DNA of 35,690 nucleotides from Branchiostoma floridae. Lineage: Eukaryota > Chordata > Leptocardii > Amphioxiformes > Branchiostomatidae. Below, piece after piece: positions 8,644 through 19,535 of this stretch. Every line of letters starts with the position of its first letter. The stretch's first letter is position 1. Location of the stretch: positions 18,129,934 through 18,165,623 of the forward strand of contig NC_049994.1 in NCBI RefSeq assembly GCF_000003815.2. The letters run 5' to 3'. The position numbers and the translations under genes were made by a program. The notes beneath the pieces were generated by a model. The model was not told the DNA's origin. It saw only the letters and a program-made list of their open reading frames with translations, and did not search any database.

Positions 8644-9690
8644 ACCGTGAGAACAACAGATCAAACAAACTCATAGAAAAGCTTACAGTGTGATTACATT
8701 CTACTAGGGTTTATTTATTGGTACCAGCAAAAATGGGGGAACCACAGTGTGAATTGTATATGTGGCGTTTATAAGTGTCATAAATTTGGAATAATGTGCT
8801 AAAATGTCAATAACTGTTTACATTAAAGATTTTGCTTTTTTGGTCTTGCCGCAAAACAAAAATTCTACTTTGAGTACTTTAAAATTTTAACTTATTTATT
8901 CATCTATTTATTGATCTACATATGAAGAGCATGCCGCCTTAAGGCGTTCTCAGTGTGTCCTGGGGATGACCCCAAACATAGATAAGAACCAAAAAAAAGA
9001 GTGACATTCTTGTGAATATGTGCTACAATCCTGGATATTCCATCTGTAAACTCTTGTTCCATTCATATCTTCTGCCACTTCACAAATAGACATCTATTGT
9101 AAGTATCGATCCGTTGTGTAAACACACCAACACAACCCCGGAGCCAAACTGTCACAGCTTTACTTACATTCTATGTACTGGTTCATCTTAGAAGGAATAC
9201 ATGTACAGTCAGGGCTGCCTAACCAGTCGGTGGCTATTACATATGGCTTGGTCTGCTGACAAAGCCCAACAGAAAACATCCAGCTGTTACATGTATAAAC
9301 TACTGTTTCTTCATATCTGTCGACTTATGCATCATTAGGAATTTCTGTTAGACCGTGTGTAATTATTACAGGAGCATGTGTTATTATCATATTCAGATAC
9401 AGTGTGTGATATATACAATGTCATTTCATAGCTGTTGCAGCAGCAATATTGTAAGTCACAGACACCCTAGATCCCATACATGATGAAGGCGGCGAAACTG
9501 TGTTAACAACAACGAGCACACGGTGCACTGTATGTGCCTGCAGGGTTTGTCTGGTTTTATGCATTAATGCTTACCGTTCTTGAACATGTTATCAAGGAAC
9601 TGAAATGTTAAAAAGCGTGAGTTTTATATTAAAACATAACGCACAAACTTAGCGTCTGTTATTACTGCGTTTCATGGGTTACTGCTGTTG
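8644..9690. other. Intergenic, nothing recognised
   Basis: AT-rich sequence with stops in all frames at short intervals. I see no convincing exon, RNA gene or transposon end. Confidence 0.5.
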
Positions 9691-9691
9691 T

Positions 9692-9935
9692 CTGTATGTG
9701 TGTGTGTGTGCGCATGTATTACACAATACTTGTAATGTATTACGCAATAATTCAGCCTAGAGGGCTGAAATGTTTTACAGAATGTGTCATTCTCATTCTC
9801 ATGTAAGCACGCATGTGTATACGTGTGTGCGCCGGTGTGTTTATTGTGTGGACGAACGCGTGTGTACGCGTATCTGTGTGCGCGTTATGCACCTGTGTAA
9901 CGTTACACGTATGTGTGTGTGTGTGCGCGCGCCAC
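9692..9935. repeat. TG/CG-rich alternating purine-pyrimidine tract
   Basis: Two TGTGTG blocks (9697-9712 and 9800-9933) with mixed TG, CG and TA steps and TGTGTGCGCGCG near the end. Such alternation can adopt Z-DNA. The short open frames across it are compositional artefacts. Confidence 0.7.
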
Positions 9936-10163
9936 AAGATGAAACAATCAATCTACAAAGGTTCAAAATATCTCATGGAGGTATGAGGTCTCCGAACTCT
10001 TGTTTTTTTTGTATGCCAGAGGCAGAGTTCCCGCCAACATGAATGGTTGTGCAGCTCAGGCACACTGAGGCTCCGGGGGGAGACATGAGGTAACGTTATG
10101 ACTATAGGAGATATTTTCTTGGCTATCTACTTGTACTGTAAGATCTAAGACATTCACAACTAA

Positions 10164-10549
10164 GGTCTCATTGATGAGTTTCTTCTTTCCATAGACTTCT
10201 ATGTTATAATTCGTGGTTTAAATGGGCGCGTTCATAATGAAGCTGCGTGAAATTTCAGCAGATTTTTCATTCTATGTCGAGCACATTTACCCTATATCGT
10301 GGGAAAAAATTGCCAATGTAAACTATACGTAGGAACCCACGACTGTGTACCTCCGACCTAGCGCGCGGCTGCAAAACTTTACCTGCTAATTTCTTCAGTT
10401 ACAAATAAGCTTTCACCAATCTAACTTTTGAGATCAGTTCCGCTGGCTAAAAGGGAATTTCTCACCGCTAAAAACATGCGTCCGTGCAGCCGTTCATTTT
10501 TGGCTCGGATCTCTCAAGTTCTCTCGCGGAGTAATACATCAATGAGACC
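10164..10549. mobile_element. Short inverted-repeat element, GGTCTCATTGATG ends, CTAA duplication
   Basis: A 386-bp element with termini GGTCTCATTGATG and CATCAATGAGACC, both flanked outward by CTAA. Only the terminal ~13 bp are inverted. It is non-coding. The superfamily is not assigned. Confidence 0.6.
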
Positions 10550-10689
10550 CTAAAACACACCAGCAAGAAACCTTACATACGAGTAGAATGTAGTGGGTAT
10601 GTGTCTATCGGTTGTTGTAAGTCCAAAACTTTGACAAACTGCAAAGAAGGCTAACCTACTTCCCGAAATCAAATGTTTTACATGGATAA

Positions 10690-10798
10690 TCAGGTATACA
10701 ATTTGCATGGCATTGACCTCTGACCCTTAAATACGACGGAAACCAAATGAACCCGAGTGCCGGTATACTCAAGGTGAAAAACACATCAAAGGAAGCAG
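10690..10798 (+). promoter_or_regulatory. Noncoding first exon and DR1-like site of the zinc-finger pseudogene
   Basis: The sequence ending CAAAGGAAGCAG before GTAAGACT matches, on the opposite strand, the first exons at 21264-21430 and 25370-25530. It contains TGACCTCTGACCC at 10714-10726, a direct repeat of nuclear-receptor half sites with one-base spacing on the minus strand. The donor GT is at 10799. No shared reading frame is preserved, so it is taken as 5' UTR. The 5' limit is unknown. Confidence 0.6.
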
Positions 10799-11767
10799 GT
10801 AAGACTTAGTGGGGGTCAGCTAAGTATTTTGATATCGAGTGTAAGAGGTTGTGGTTATATCTGTGAAGGAAAATCATAGTAAGGTGTTATTTTATGGCCC
10901 TTTTCGGATGCGAATATGATGGAAATGAAGGGGGAGGGGGGCGAAACAAGCGACCCATTGAAACTGCACGTACGTCATACGTCTGGCAAAGCTTTATTTA
11001 AGACGGAACTGGATATTGATACACAATGTGAATGCTAAAATTATCTAATAGGCTTACAGTTTCATAGTATTCCAAGTGCAAGACGTTTCCTTAGAGTTAG
11101 AGCATAATTGTTCTGGGCTTGGTAACGTTAGGCAGATGGTTTGTGATAATTTTACATGGTCGTATTTGATGTGACTGCATTTTTGTACAAGCTGTATACA
11201 TAAGAGACGCATTGAATTATATTTTATATCTGTCTCTGTGACACAGTTAAGCAGTACACTTTGTAAGTGGCACGAATTACTTTGCTGTAGTTCTTCTTAA
11301 ATTTTATTTTCTTAAATTCACTATCAGTAACTGTATATTTCACTATCAGTAACTGTATATTTCACTATCAGTAACTGTATATTTCACTATCAGTAACTCA
11401 CTGTATATTTCACTATCAGTAACTGTATATTTCACTATCAGTAACTGTATATTTCACTATCAGTAACTGTATATTTCACTATCATGCAGTAACTGTATAT
11501 TTCACTATCAGTAACTGTATATTTCACTATCAGAAACTCACTGTATATTTCACTATCAGTAACTGTATATTTCACTATCAGTAGCTGTATATTTCACTAT
11601 CAGTAACTGTATATTTCACTATTAGTAACTGTATATTTCACTATCAGTAACTGTATATTTCACTATCAGTAACTGTATATTTCACTATCAGTAACTGTAT
11701 ATTTCACTATCAGTAACTGTATATTTCACTATCAGTAACTGTTAGTATCAATTCTTTTTCTCGATAG
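10799..11767 (+). other. First intron of the zinc-finger pseudogene
   Basis: Runs from the GTAAGACT donor to the TTTTCTCGATAG acceptor. Near 10910-10950 it keeps a G-rich block (AATGAAGGGGGAGG) also found, in the same relation to the first exon, in the minus-strand units. The distal part is a 22-bp minisatellite. Confidence 0.6.
11322..11742 (+). repeat. 22-bp minisatellite, about 19 copies
   Basis: Unit CACTATCAGTAACTGTATAT plus TT, nearly perfect, with a few copies carrying 4-bp insertions such as CTCA or TGCA. It ends about 25 bp before the splice acceptor of the coding exon. Confidence 0.95.
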
Positions 11768-11772
11768 GCAAG

Positions 11773-13060
11773 ATGGCAACAACAGGACATGAGTCTCCCA
11801 CCGGAGTTTCTCAGGACTTAGGTGATGGATCTCACACCGAGGTTTCCCAGGTCGACAGCAACAGCAAAACAAGCAATGCTGAAGACCAGACGGCAGCACA
11901 AGACTTAGATATAGCCGATGAGAAATGCTGTGTGGCATCTAAGAGTTCAGACTTATCCGCACACATGAGAACCCACGAGGCAGAAACGACTTTCAGATGT
12001 GACTAGTGTGACTACATTTTTACTCGGAAATCCGCGTTGGAACAGCATCAATCTAAGCACACTGGCAAGGGCCCGTATACGTGTGGGGAGTGCGGGTACC
12101 GAACAACTCACATATCCCACCTATTTCTACACACAACAACCCATGCTGAAGAAAAGTCCTACGACTATAAAGCACCGAAGTCAGCTTTAGAGGGCCATCA
12201 AGCTAAACATAGCGAGAAACCCTACATGTGCGGGGAATGTGGATACTGTGCGGATAAGTCGTCTGACTTAACCTTGCATATAAAAACACACGCAGCTGAA
12301 AAACCCTACACGGGCCTTAATTCTACTGCAGAGAAACACAACATTGACTACCACATGACAGCAAAGCATTGTCAAAAACCCTACATGTGTGCGGATTGTG
12401 GATACAGAGCAACGCAAATAACTGACTTGTCCAAACACGTGAGAATCCATGCAGGAGATAGACCGTACAAGTGCAACCAGTGTGACTATTCCGCCGCACG
12501 AAAGTCCAGTTTAGACATGCATCTAGCAAAACACAGTGGCAACGAACCTCACATGTGTGGAGAGTGCGGATACAGGACAACAGAGATACACAACTTATCC
12601 CGACATATGAGAACTCATACAGGCGAAAAACCCTACAAGTGTGACCAGTGTGCCTATACTGCAGCACGGAAATCCAGTTTGGACCAACATCTAGCAAACC
12701 ACACTCAAGACAAACCCTACATGTATGGGGAGCGAGGGTACAGGGCAGCTCAAAGGTCTACAATATACCAACATTTGAAACCCCAGTCAGATGAAAAACC
12801 ATACAAGTGTGACCAGTGTGACTATTCTACAACACAGAAATCCAGTATAGACCAACATCTAGCAAACCACACTGATGACAAGCCCTACATGTGTGGGGAA
12901 TGTGGGTACAGGGCCACTGAAATGCCTAATCTATCCCGACATATGAGAATGCATACAAATGAAAAACCCTAGAAGTATGTCAGTGTCACCATATTGCAGC
13001 CATCATTGAAAAACTAACAGCAGGATTCCAGGCTCTGTATGTTTGATGACCAGTTCGACT
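11773..13060 (+). pseudogene. C2H2 zinc-finger gene, disabled by nonsense and decayed fingers
   Basis: The leader MATTGHESPTGVSQDLGDGS matches the intact family members. After the first degenerate finger the frame reads FRCD-stop-CDY where the family has DQCDY, a CAG-to-TAG change at 12004-12006. The same frame then stays open to 12970-12972, where KPYKC has become KP-stop, and traces of another finger continue to ~13060 out of frame. Of about twelve finger positions, several lack ligands: SYDYKAPKS, PYTGLNSTAEKH, YMYGERGYR. Intact ones include CGECGYRTTEIHNLSRH. An internal ATG at 12037 could still give a 311-residue protein, but the lost ligands argue for a pseudogene. It lies convergent to the 23-finger gene. 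Confidence 0.85.
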
Positions 13061-13144
13061 ATTCTGTAGCACGAAAACCTTGACTATGACAGAACGCGAA
13101 AAGGAAACCCACCGAGGCTAGTTGTTAGTAGTCATTATGGGCCG

Positions 13145-14185
13145 CACACAACCAGCTACAAGTACTGCACCGCACACAACCAGCTACAAGTACTGTACCC
13201 CACACAACCAGCTACAAGTACTGCACCACACACAACCAGCTACAAGTACTGTACCCCACACAACCAGCTACAAGTACTGTACCGCACACAGCCAGCTACA
13301 TGTACTGTACCGTACACAACCAGCTACAAGTACTGTACCGTACACAACCAGCTACAAGTACTGTACCGCACACAACCAGCTACAAGTACTGTACCGCACA
13401 CAACCAGCTACAAGTACTGTACCGTACACAACCAGCTACAAGTACTGTACCGCACACAACCAGCAGCAAGTACTGTACTCACACAACCAGCTACAAGTAC
13501 TGTACCATACACAACCAGCTACAAGTACTGTACCGCACACAACCAGCTACAAGTACTGTACCACACTCAACCAGATACAAGAACTGTACCGCACTCAACC
13601 AGCTACAAGTACTGTACCGTACACAACCAGCTATAAGTACTGTACCGCACACAACCAGCTACAAGTACTGTACCGCACACAACCAGCTACAAGTACTGTA
13701 CTGCACACAACCAGCTACAAGTACTGTACCACAACCAGCTACAAGTACTGTACTCCACACAACCAGCTACAAGTACTGTACCGCACACAACCAGCTATAT
13801 GTACTGTACCGCACACAACCAACTACAAGTACTGCACCGCACACAACCAGCTACAAGTACTGTACTGCACACAACCAGCTACAAGTACTGTACCGCACAC
13901 AACCAGCTACAAGTACTGTACCGCACTCAACCAGCTACAAGTACTGTACCGCACACAACCAGCTACAAGTACTGTACCGCACACAACCAGCAGCTACAAG
14001 TACTGTACCGCACACAACCAGCTACAAGTACTGTACCGCACACAACCAGCTACAAGTACTACTGTACCGCACAAAACCAGCTACAAGTACTGTACCGCAC
14101 ACAACCAGCTACAAGTACTGTACCGCACACAACCAGCTACAAGTACTGTACCGCACACAACCAGCTACAAGTACTGTACTGTACA
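13145..14185 (+). repeat. 28-bp minisatellite, about 37 copies
   Basis: Unit CACACAACCAGCTACAAGTA followed by CTGTACCG, with point variants and rare copies of 17, 29-31 bp. The unit length is not a multiple of three and holds no stop, so long open frames appear in all three plus frames; none is taken as a gene. Confidence 0.95.
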
Positions 14186-14189
14186 CAGC

Positions 14190-14844
14190 CTGCTTTACCA
14201 ACTCCGCCGTAGAGAAATACGCGCGGAGAGAAGTAATAACGTGATCATACTTTGAGAAGTACATGTAATTGTAAGTTAGGTTGTGTTGATTTGATAATAT
14301 GACATTCTTTGGGAATCCAAACACTGATGCGTGCGTGCGAATAAAAAAAAGTTGACAAAAAAGTTGCGTTTATTGTGGGGTCAAGAAGGTTGGATGAAGG
14401 ACTGAACACAGAATATACAAAAGATTCTTCTTTTTTCCCTACATTTATTCACAAGTTACAGAACATTCAAAGATAATCACTGACTTTTTTTTCACCATAG
14501 ATAATACGACTAAATATACACAACTAAAAACAATCCTTATAGTATATTAACACTATCATTTCCTTACCATTTTACACACTAGCCTACCTTTACTCAGACC
14601 TCTAGGCATGTCCAATATAATTGCTAAAATTATATTGGACCAATAAAAAAAAACAACTATGCAATATAACACATTTACACATTGTTGCAGGGTCCACTCC
14701 GTATGACTTTTTTACTGGGGTGTTTTACCCCCCCCTCCCTCTTGATTTTTTGTGCTAGGGTTTTTTTCCCTAGGACTTCTGTGCAGGGGAGTCATCAGGG
14801 TTTCTGTGCAGGGTTTTTACACATCAAACATTTACATTGCTATT
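14190..14844. other. Intergenic, with one short hairpin
   Basis: No gene seen. CCAATATAATT and AATTATATTGG form an 11-bp stem with a 5-base loop at 14610-14636. Low-complexity C and T runs lie at 14730-14770. Confidence 0.5.
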
Positions 14845-15184
14845 CAGGGCTCGAAATACTTTTTCCTGCATACCTGCACTGGTGCAGGTAGCATTGAAGA
14901 TTACCTGCACCAGACAAATTTTACCTGCACCACTCACAATTTAGGAAGTATGGATCATACTAAAATTGTTCAGGTACCATTGCTATTTTTCTTTAATACT
15001 TTATAGGTGGTAAAAGTCAATGCAGCTAATAACAATTCATGTACTCCTTCATGACAGGACATTAATGTATAAAACCCAGTATATGGACCAGTGCAGGTTA
15101 GGTGCAGGTTGACACCAGAAATACCTGCACAGCTCCAATTTTACCTGCACTAACCTGCATATGCAGGTGGTATTTCGAGCCCTG
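14845..15184. mobile_element. Inverted-repeat element with CAGGGCTCGAAATAC ends
   Basis: 340 bp with termini CAGGGCTCGAAATAC and GTATTTCGAGCCCTG, flanked by CTATT on both sides. Many subterminal ACCTGCA and TGCAGGT motifs lie on both strands inside each end. CAGGG ends with subterminal repeats recall hAT elements, but the duplication I can see is 5 bp, not 8. No transposase is encoded. Confidence 0.75.
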
Positions 15185-16010
15185 CTATTACTCAAACCTT
15201 CCCATTTGCAAGAAAATCAGGATATAACTAGAAAGGTAATATTTGCAAGCAAATACAGAATGTTACCTTCACATCTTGTAGTCTAACACTGGCAACTGTT
15301 TTGTTCATTCTTATTTGAACACATTTCTAAATGTAGTGAACCGAGCCCCTCTAGATCTGACATTGCTACATTATGTAACCGAACACCACATGGTGCCTGC
15401 TACTTTACCGGTTACCATGGTGACAGCCGTCTGGTCCAGGTCGTTGACCTTATTTGCGCGGAGAGGAAGAAACAAAGCAAAAACAGACATGTTCCCTTCT
15501 ATGAAGGTAACATAAAAATACAAGACGAGAAATCGCAAATATAAACGCATCAAATATGCATATACCACTATCTTAGCACTAACAAACTCACAAAAACATC
15601 ACAACTTCCAATGTTTACAAATACAACATTAGGCTTACATAAACCTAAACATAAGAACATTAAACACCACATACAAACATCAAAAAGTTTCTACACATTA
15701 TCACATCAGTATTAAAAACAAAAATAAATAAATAAATAAAATACAAACGTAACGTTCTATTAAAAAGATTCTTCATTTTTGTTCTTCCATAAGTTCTTTT
15801 GACTTGCAATATTTTCTTAAATTTGTATACGTTTTCCGATACTTATTTTTGCAACTCATGGCATATATTTGTACATGGCTAATATTTACATTTCAATTAC
15901 TGTCGGAATGCTTTCTTCTGTGTAGGTGTTTATGGCTCCATATCGCAGAGTAGTGACACGGATCACACTTGGTTTTCTCCAGTTTGATGGTAAAAATGGT
16001 TGGATGATGG
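15185..16010. other. Intergenic, AT-rich, with a segment shared with 20935-21010
   Basis: No gene seen. About 15444-15520 resembles 20930-21010: both have CTTATTTG followed by an AG-rich stretch, AAGCAAAA and TGTTCCCTTC or TTTCCCTTCC. An (AAAT)n tract is at 15720-15742. Confidence 0.5.
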
Positions 16011-16018
16011 TCAAAAGA

Positions 16019-16107
16019 GGTAGCGGGAGCATGGTAAAGTCCCATATATGCAAATGACCCACCTACTATGTTTTGCATATATGGGACTTTACCATGGTCT
16101 CGCTACC
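16019..16107. mobile_element. 89-bp near-perfect hairpin element with 8-bp target duplication
   Basis: Ends GGTAGCG and CGCTACC lead into a nearly perfect stem with CATGGTAAAGTCCCATATAT on one arm and its complement on the other; the loop is about 18 bases. TCAAAAGA flanks both sides (16011-16018, 16108-16115). The paralogous position beside the 5-finger gene (about 26936-26947) has a single TCAAAAGA and no hairpin, so this is a clean insertion. It lies about 45-130 bp beyond the stop of the 23-finger gene, probably in its 3' UTR. Confidence 0.9.
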
Positions 16108-16152
16108 TCAAAAGACGATCTAATAGCTGTCACATTGGTTACACATCTTTGG

Positions 16153-18273
16153 TCAGTCTAGTTTATGGGTTCTCATGTGTCTAGACAAGTTAAACTTTTG
16201 AGCTGTCCTGTACCCACACTCCCCACACATGTAGGGTTTGTCACCGGTGTGTTTGGCTTCTATGTGCCTGATCAAATTGGCCTTATGGGCTGACGAAAAG
16301 TCACACTGGTCACACTTATATGGCTTTTGCCCTGTATGAGTTTTCATATGAAGGGATAAGCTGGACTTGTAAGCTGCCCGGTACCCACACTCCCAACACA
16401 TGTAGGGTTTCTCACCGGTGTGCTTTGCTGCTATATGTTTGTCAAGGGTGCCTTTCCTTACAGCGGAATAGTCGCACTGCTCACACTTGTAGGGGTTTTC
16501 ACCTGTATGGATCCTCCTATGTCTGGATAAATAAGCCTTGTGACCTGTCCTATACTCACACTCCCCACACTTAAATGGTTTGTCACTTGTGTGAGTTACT
16601 AGATGTCGGGCCAATGCACTACTCTGTGTTGCAGAATAGTCACAATGGTCACACTTGTAGGGTTTTTCACCTGTGTGGGTTCTCATGTGTTGGGACAAGT
16701 AAGTTTTTAGAGTTGTCCTGTACCCACACTCCCCACACATGTAGGGTTTCTCACCAGTGTGGTTTGATGCCATGTGGTTGTCCAAAGTACCTTTCTGTGC
16801 TGCAGAATAGTCACACTGGTCACACTTGAAGCGTTTTTCACCATTATGTTTTGATGCGATGTGGAAGTCAAGGGTGGATTTCCCTGCTGCAGAATAGTCA
16901 CACTGTTTGCACTTGTAGGGTTTTTCACCTGTATGGATTCGCATGTGTTGGGATAAGTTGCACTTTTGAGTTGTTTTGTACCCGCACTTCTCACACATGT
17001 AGGGTTTCTCGCCAGTGTGTTTTGCTGCCATGTGTAAGTCAAGCTGGGTTTTTCGTGCCGCAGAATAGTCACACTGATCACACTTAAAGGGTTTATCATG
17101 AGTGTGTTTCGCTATTATATGGTAGTCAAGAACGGCTTTCAGTGCTGCTGAATAGTCACACTGCTTACATTTGTAAGGTTTCTCATCCGTGTGTTTCCTG
17201 GCCACGTGGGAGTCCAAATGGGATTTCCGTGCAGCAGAATAGTCGCACTGGTCACACTTGTAGGGTTTCTCTTCTGTGTGAGTTCTCAAGTGTTTGGACA
17301 AGAGGGCCTTATGCGCCGTCCTGTAACCACACTCTCCACACGTGTAGGGTTTATCTCCGGTGTGTATCATAAGGTGATAATCTAATGAAGATTTCCGCAC
17401 TGTTGTAAAGTCACACTGGTCACACTTATAGGGCTTTTCACCTGTGTGGGTTCTCATGTGTTGGGTCAATATATATTTCTGAGTTGCCCTGTACCCACAC
17501 TCCCCACACATGAAGGGTTTGTCACCACTGTGCTTTGCTTTATGTTTAGCTAAGGTGGATTTCCTTGCAGCAGAATAGTCACACTGGTCACACTTGTAGG
17601 GTTTTTCCCCTGTGTGGGATCTCATATGTTCGGTCAACTGATATTTATGAATTGTCCTGTACCCACACTCCCCACACATGTAGGGTTTGTCTCCAGTATG
17701 TTTTGCTTTTACATGCGTGTCCAAATTGGGTTTACATGCTGCAGAAAAGTCACACTGATCACACTTGTAGGGTTTTTCTCCAGTATGGGTTCTCATGTGT
17801 TCGGATATGTAGGACCTATGAGCTGTCCTGAACCCACACTCCCCACACATGTAGGGTTTCTCACCACTATGTTTTGCTGCTATATGGTTGTCCAAATGGA
17901 CCTTCTGTACTGCAGAATAGTCGCATTGGTCACACTTGTAGGGTTTTTCACCACTGTGTTTAGCTGCTATATGGTTGTCCAAAATGATTTTCTGTGCTGC
18001 CGAATAGTCGCACTGGCCACACTTGTCGGGTTTTTCACCTGTGTGGGTTCTCATATGTCTAGATAATTCAGACTTTTGAGTTGTCCTGTACCCACACTCC
18101 CCACACATGTAAGGTTTCTCACCGGTGTTATTCAAGTTGACGTTCTGTGCTGCCGTCTGGTCTTCATCACTGCTTGTTTTGTTCTCGCCTTTGATCCCAG
18201 AAACCTCGGCGCGAGACCCATTGTAGCAGCTCAGAGCAACTCCGGTGGGAGACCCATGTCCGTCCTTTTCCAT
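16153..18273 (-). CDS. 23-finger C2H2 zinc-finger protein
   Basis: 706 residues. The start MEKDGHGSPTG is chosen because the ATG lies 7 bases after a CATTAG acceptor (AG at 18281-18282) and matches the leader of the paralogues; the extra 13 upstream residues are intron. After a ~50-residue acidic, Ser/Thr-rich leader come 23 contiguous C2H2 fingers with TGEKP-type linkers, ending HMRTHKLD. Two finger types tend to alternate: CGECGYRT with H-3-H spacing and CDQCDYSA often with H-4-H spacing (HIAAKH). All Cys and His ligands appear present. No KRAB, BTB, SCAN or ZAD domain is seen. The family role is DNA binding in the nucleus; targets are unknown. Its likely first exon is at about 21264-21430. 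Confidence 0.93.
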   Translation of the reverse strand: MEKDGHGSPTGVALSCYNGSRAEVSGIKGENKTSSDEDQTAAQNVNLNNTGEKPYMCGECGYRTTQKSELSRHMRTHTGEKPDKCGQCDYSAAQKIILDNHIAAKHSGEKPYKCDQCDYSAVQKVHLDNHIAAKHSGEKPYMCGECGFRTAHRSYISEHMRTHTGEKPYKCDQCDFSAACKPNLDTHVKAKHTGDKPYMCGECGYRTIHKYQLTEHMRSHTGEKPYKCDQCDYSAARKSTLAKHKAKHSGDKPFMCGECGYRATQKYILTQHMRTHTGEKPYKCDQCDFTTVRKSSLDYHLMIHTGDKPYTCGECGYRTAHKALLSKHLRTHTEEKPYKCDQCDYSAARKSHLDSHVARKHTDEKPYKCKQCDYSAALKAVLDYHIIAKHTHDKPFKCDQCDYSAARKTQLDLHMAAKHTGEKPYMCEKCGYKTTQKCNLSQHMRIHTGEKPYKCKQCDYSAAGKSTLDFHIASKHNGEKRFKCDQCDYSAAQKGTLDNHMASNHTGEKPYMCGECGYRTTLKTYLSQHMRTHTGEKPYKCDHCDYSATQSSALARHLVTHTSDKPFKCGECEYRTGHKAYLSRHRRIHTGENPYKCEQCDYSAVRKGTLDKHIAAKHTGEKPYMCWECGYRAAYKSSLSLHMKTHTGQKPYKCDQCDFSSAHKANLIRHIEAKHTGDKPYMCGECGYRTAQKFNLSRHMRTHKLD

Positions 18274-18280
18274 GTTCAGC

Positions 18281-18797
18281 CTAATGAAAAAATAAATTTG
18301 GATTAACTTCATTAAGGAATCGAATGATCATAAATAACAAAGAATATAGGATTCTGACATGAGAGGGCTATATAACATAGTATTACAACTTATCCCAAAA
18401 CAATTTTGGCATTTTTCATTAAAACAGATTGTCCAATTCCAAGTTCTTTAAAAGAATTTTGCTTGGAAGTTATTACAAAATCACGGTAAGCCCTTACAAT
18501 TACTGTATTTGTTCACTCCGCCAATGCAAAGGGATATGTTAAATTATGTAACGTACATCTAAGATCTGGCGTATAGATACCATTTGTTAAGAAATACTAG
18601 TATGACATGAATACAATAAAGTCGTTTATGTGAGCGAGTAAAACTTTCTCAGTTTCTCCAGCTGACTTCTGTTGTAATGAATTTAAATCCCATGGACATT
18701 GTAAAAGTAACATGTACAAGAAGAAGAGAAGAGAAAACGCATGTAGATTGCCTGGAAAATTGCATTTCTGCAACTTTGAGCGATCAGGTAAAACTAT
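18281..18797. other. Proximal part of presumed first intron of the 23-finger gene
   Basis: AT-rich, without a gene. Nothing distinctive apart from the acceptor. Confidence 0.45.
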
Positions 18798-18929
18798 TAG
18801 TCTCTACCAGACTCCGGATCGCTGAAAAATCGTAGAAATGGAACGCATAGAGGAGTAAGCCGGCCAGAGAACTATAGCCGGCTAGGGAACAGCATGCGAT
18901 CCACAGAGTCTGTCGAATGTCGGTATCTT
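18798..18929 (+). mobile_element. MITE-like element, copy A
   Basis: About 132 bp beginning TAGTCTCTACCAGACTCCGG and containing TAGCCGGCTAGGGAACAGCA. A closely similar copy lies inverted at 20790-20920. The TAGTCTC..CAGA end resembles the TANTCTCCAAGCAGA ends of the elements at 2043 and 22204. Its other end is decayed and I found no target duplication. Confidence 0.7.
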
Positions 18930-19535
18930 CTAACGATATTAAATTAATCCACCAATTATTTTTACAAGGAAAGTAGCTCAGCGCTGTAACTAATTTAAGT
19001 CAGAAATCAATCAATGCCCCGTGGGGCGCGTCTCGCAGCGTTCGGCAAACGCGTGCCTTTTTTGGTGCAAATGTCAAACTGCGCTCGGCAACAAAACGCA
19101 TCTTTAAGAATGGCAGTTACTCGATTCTTGATTTCATAACGATAACTTAATTTTAGCAGTTTTAAACGGCCACTAGTAGATCACAAAATTTTCATCGTCG
19201 CTACTTTCTGATTATGCGAATCCACCCTCCACTCCCCTCCATCTACATGCGGCACTGTTTACTGGTGTGGCCATGTTACGTTCACTCACGCTCCATTTCT
19301 TAACCAAAACACGCGCACAAAACACTGGTAATTCACACAGGAATAAAAAGTGGGTCGTTCTTCAAGAAATAAAACATTTACTAGTATACGGGAAGTTTGT
19401 CATCATTTTTTTACAAACCCAACTGAAAGGCATGGCGTTAGCATACGTAAACAAATTTGGTATGAGCTGAAGTTTGCTGCGTTTTTACATAATTGTATTT
19501 ATCAATACTTTTTAACGCTACACTTTCAAAGCTGC
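18930..19535. other. Intronic or intergenic sequence, nothing recognised
   Basis: Contains a CG-rich patch at 19019-19100 that could be part of an alternative promoter for the minus-strand gene, but no supporting motif was found. Confidence 0.35.

Noticed and set aside
9752-10042. His- and Cys-rich frames around 9800
   Set aside because: Product of the TG/CG alternating tract on both strands.
13122-14255. Long open frames of 377 and 314 residues on the plus strand
   Set aside because: They are the 28-bp minisatellite read in different frames; all three are open and the peptide is only repeat.
16320-18306. Plus-strand open frames across the 23-finger gene
   Set aside because: Antisense shadows of the finger repeats, recognisable by their 84-bp periodic peptide.
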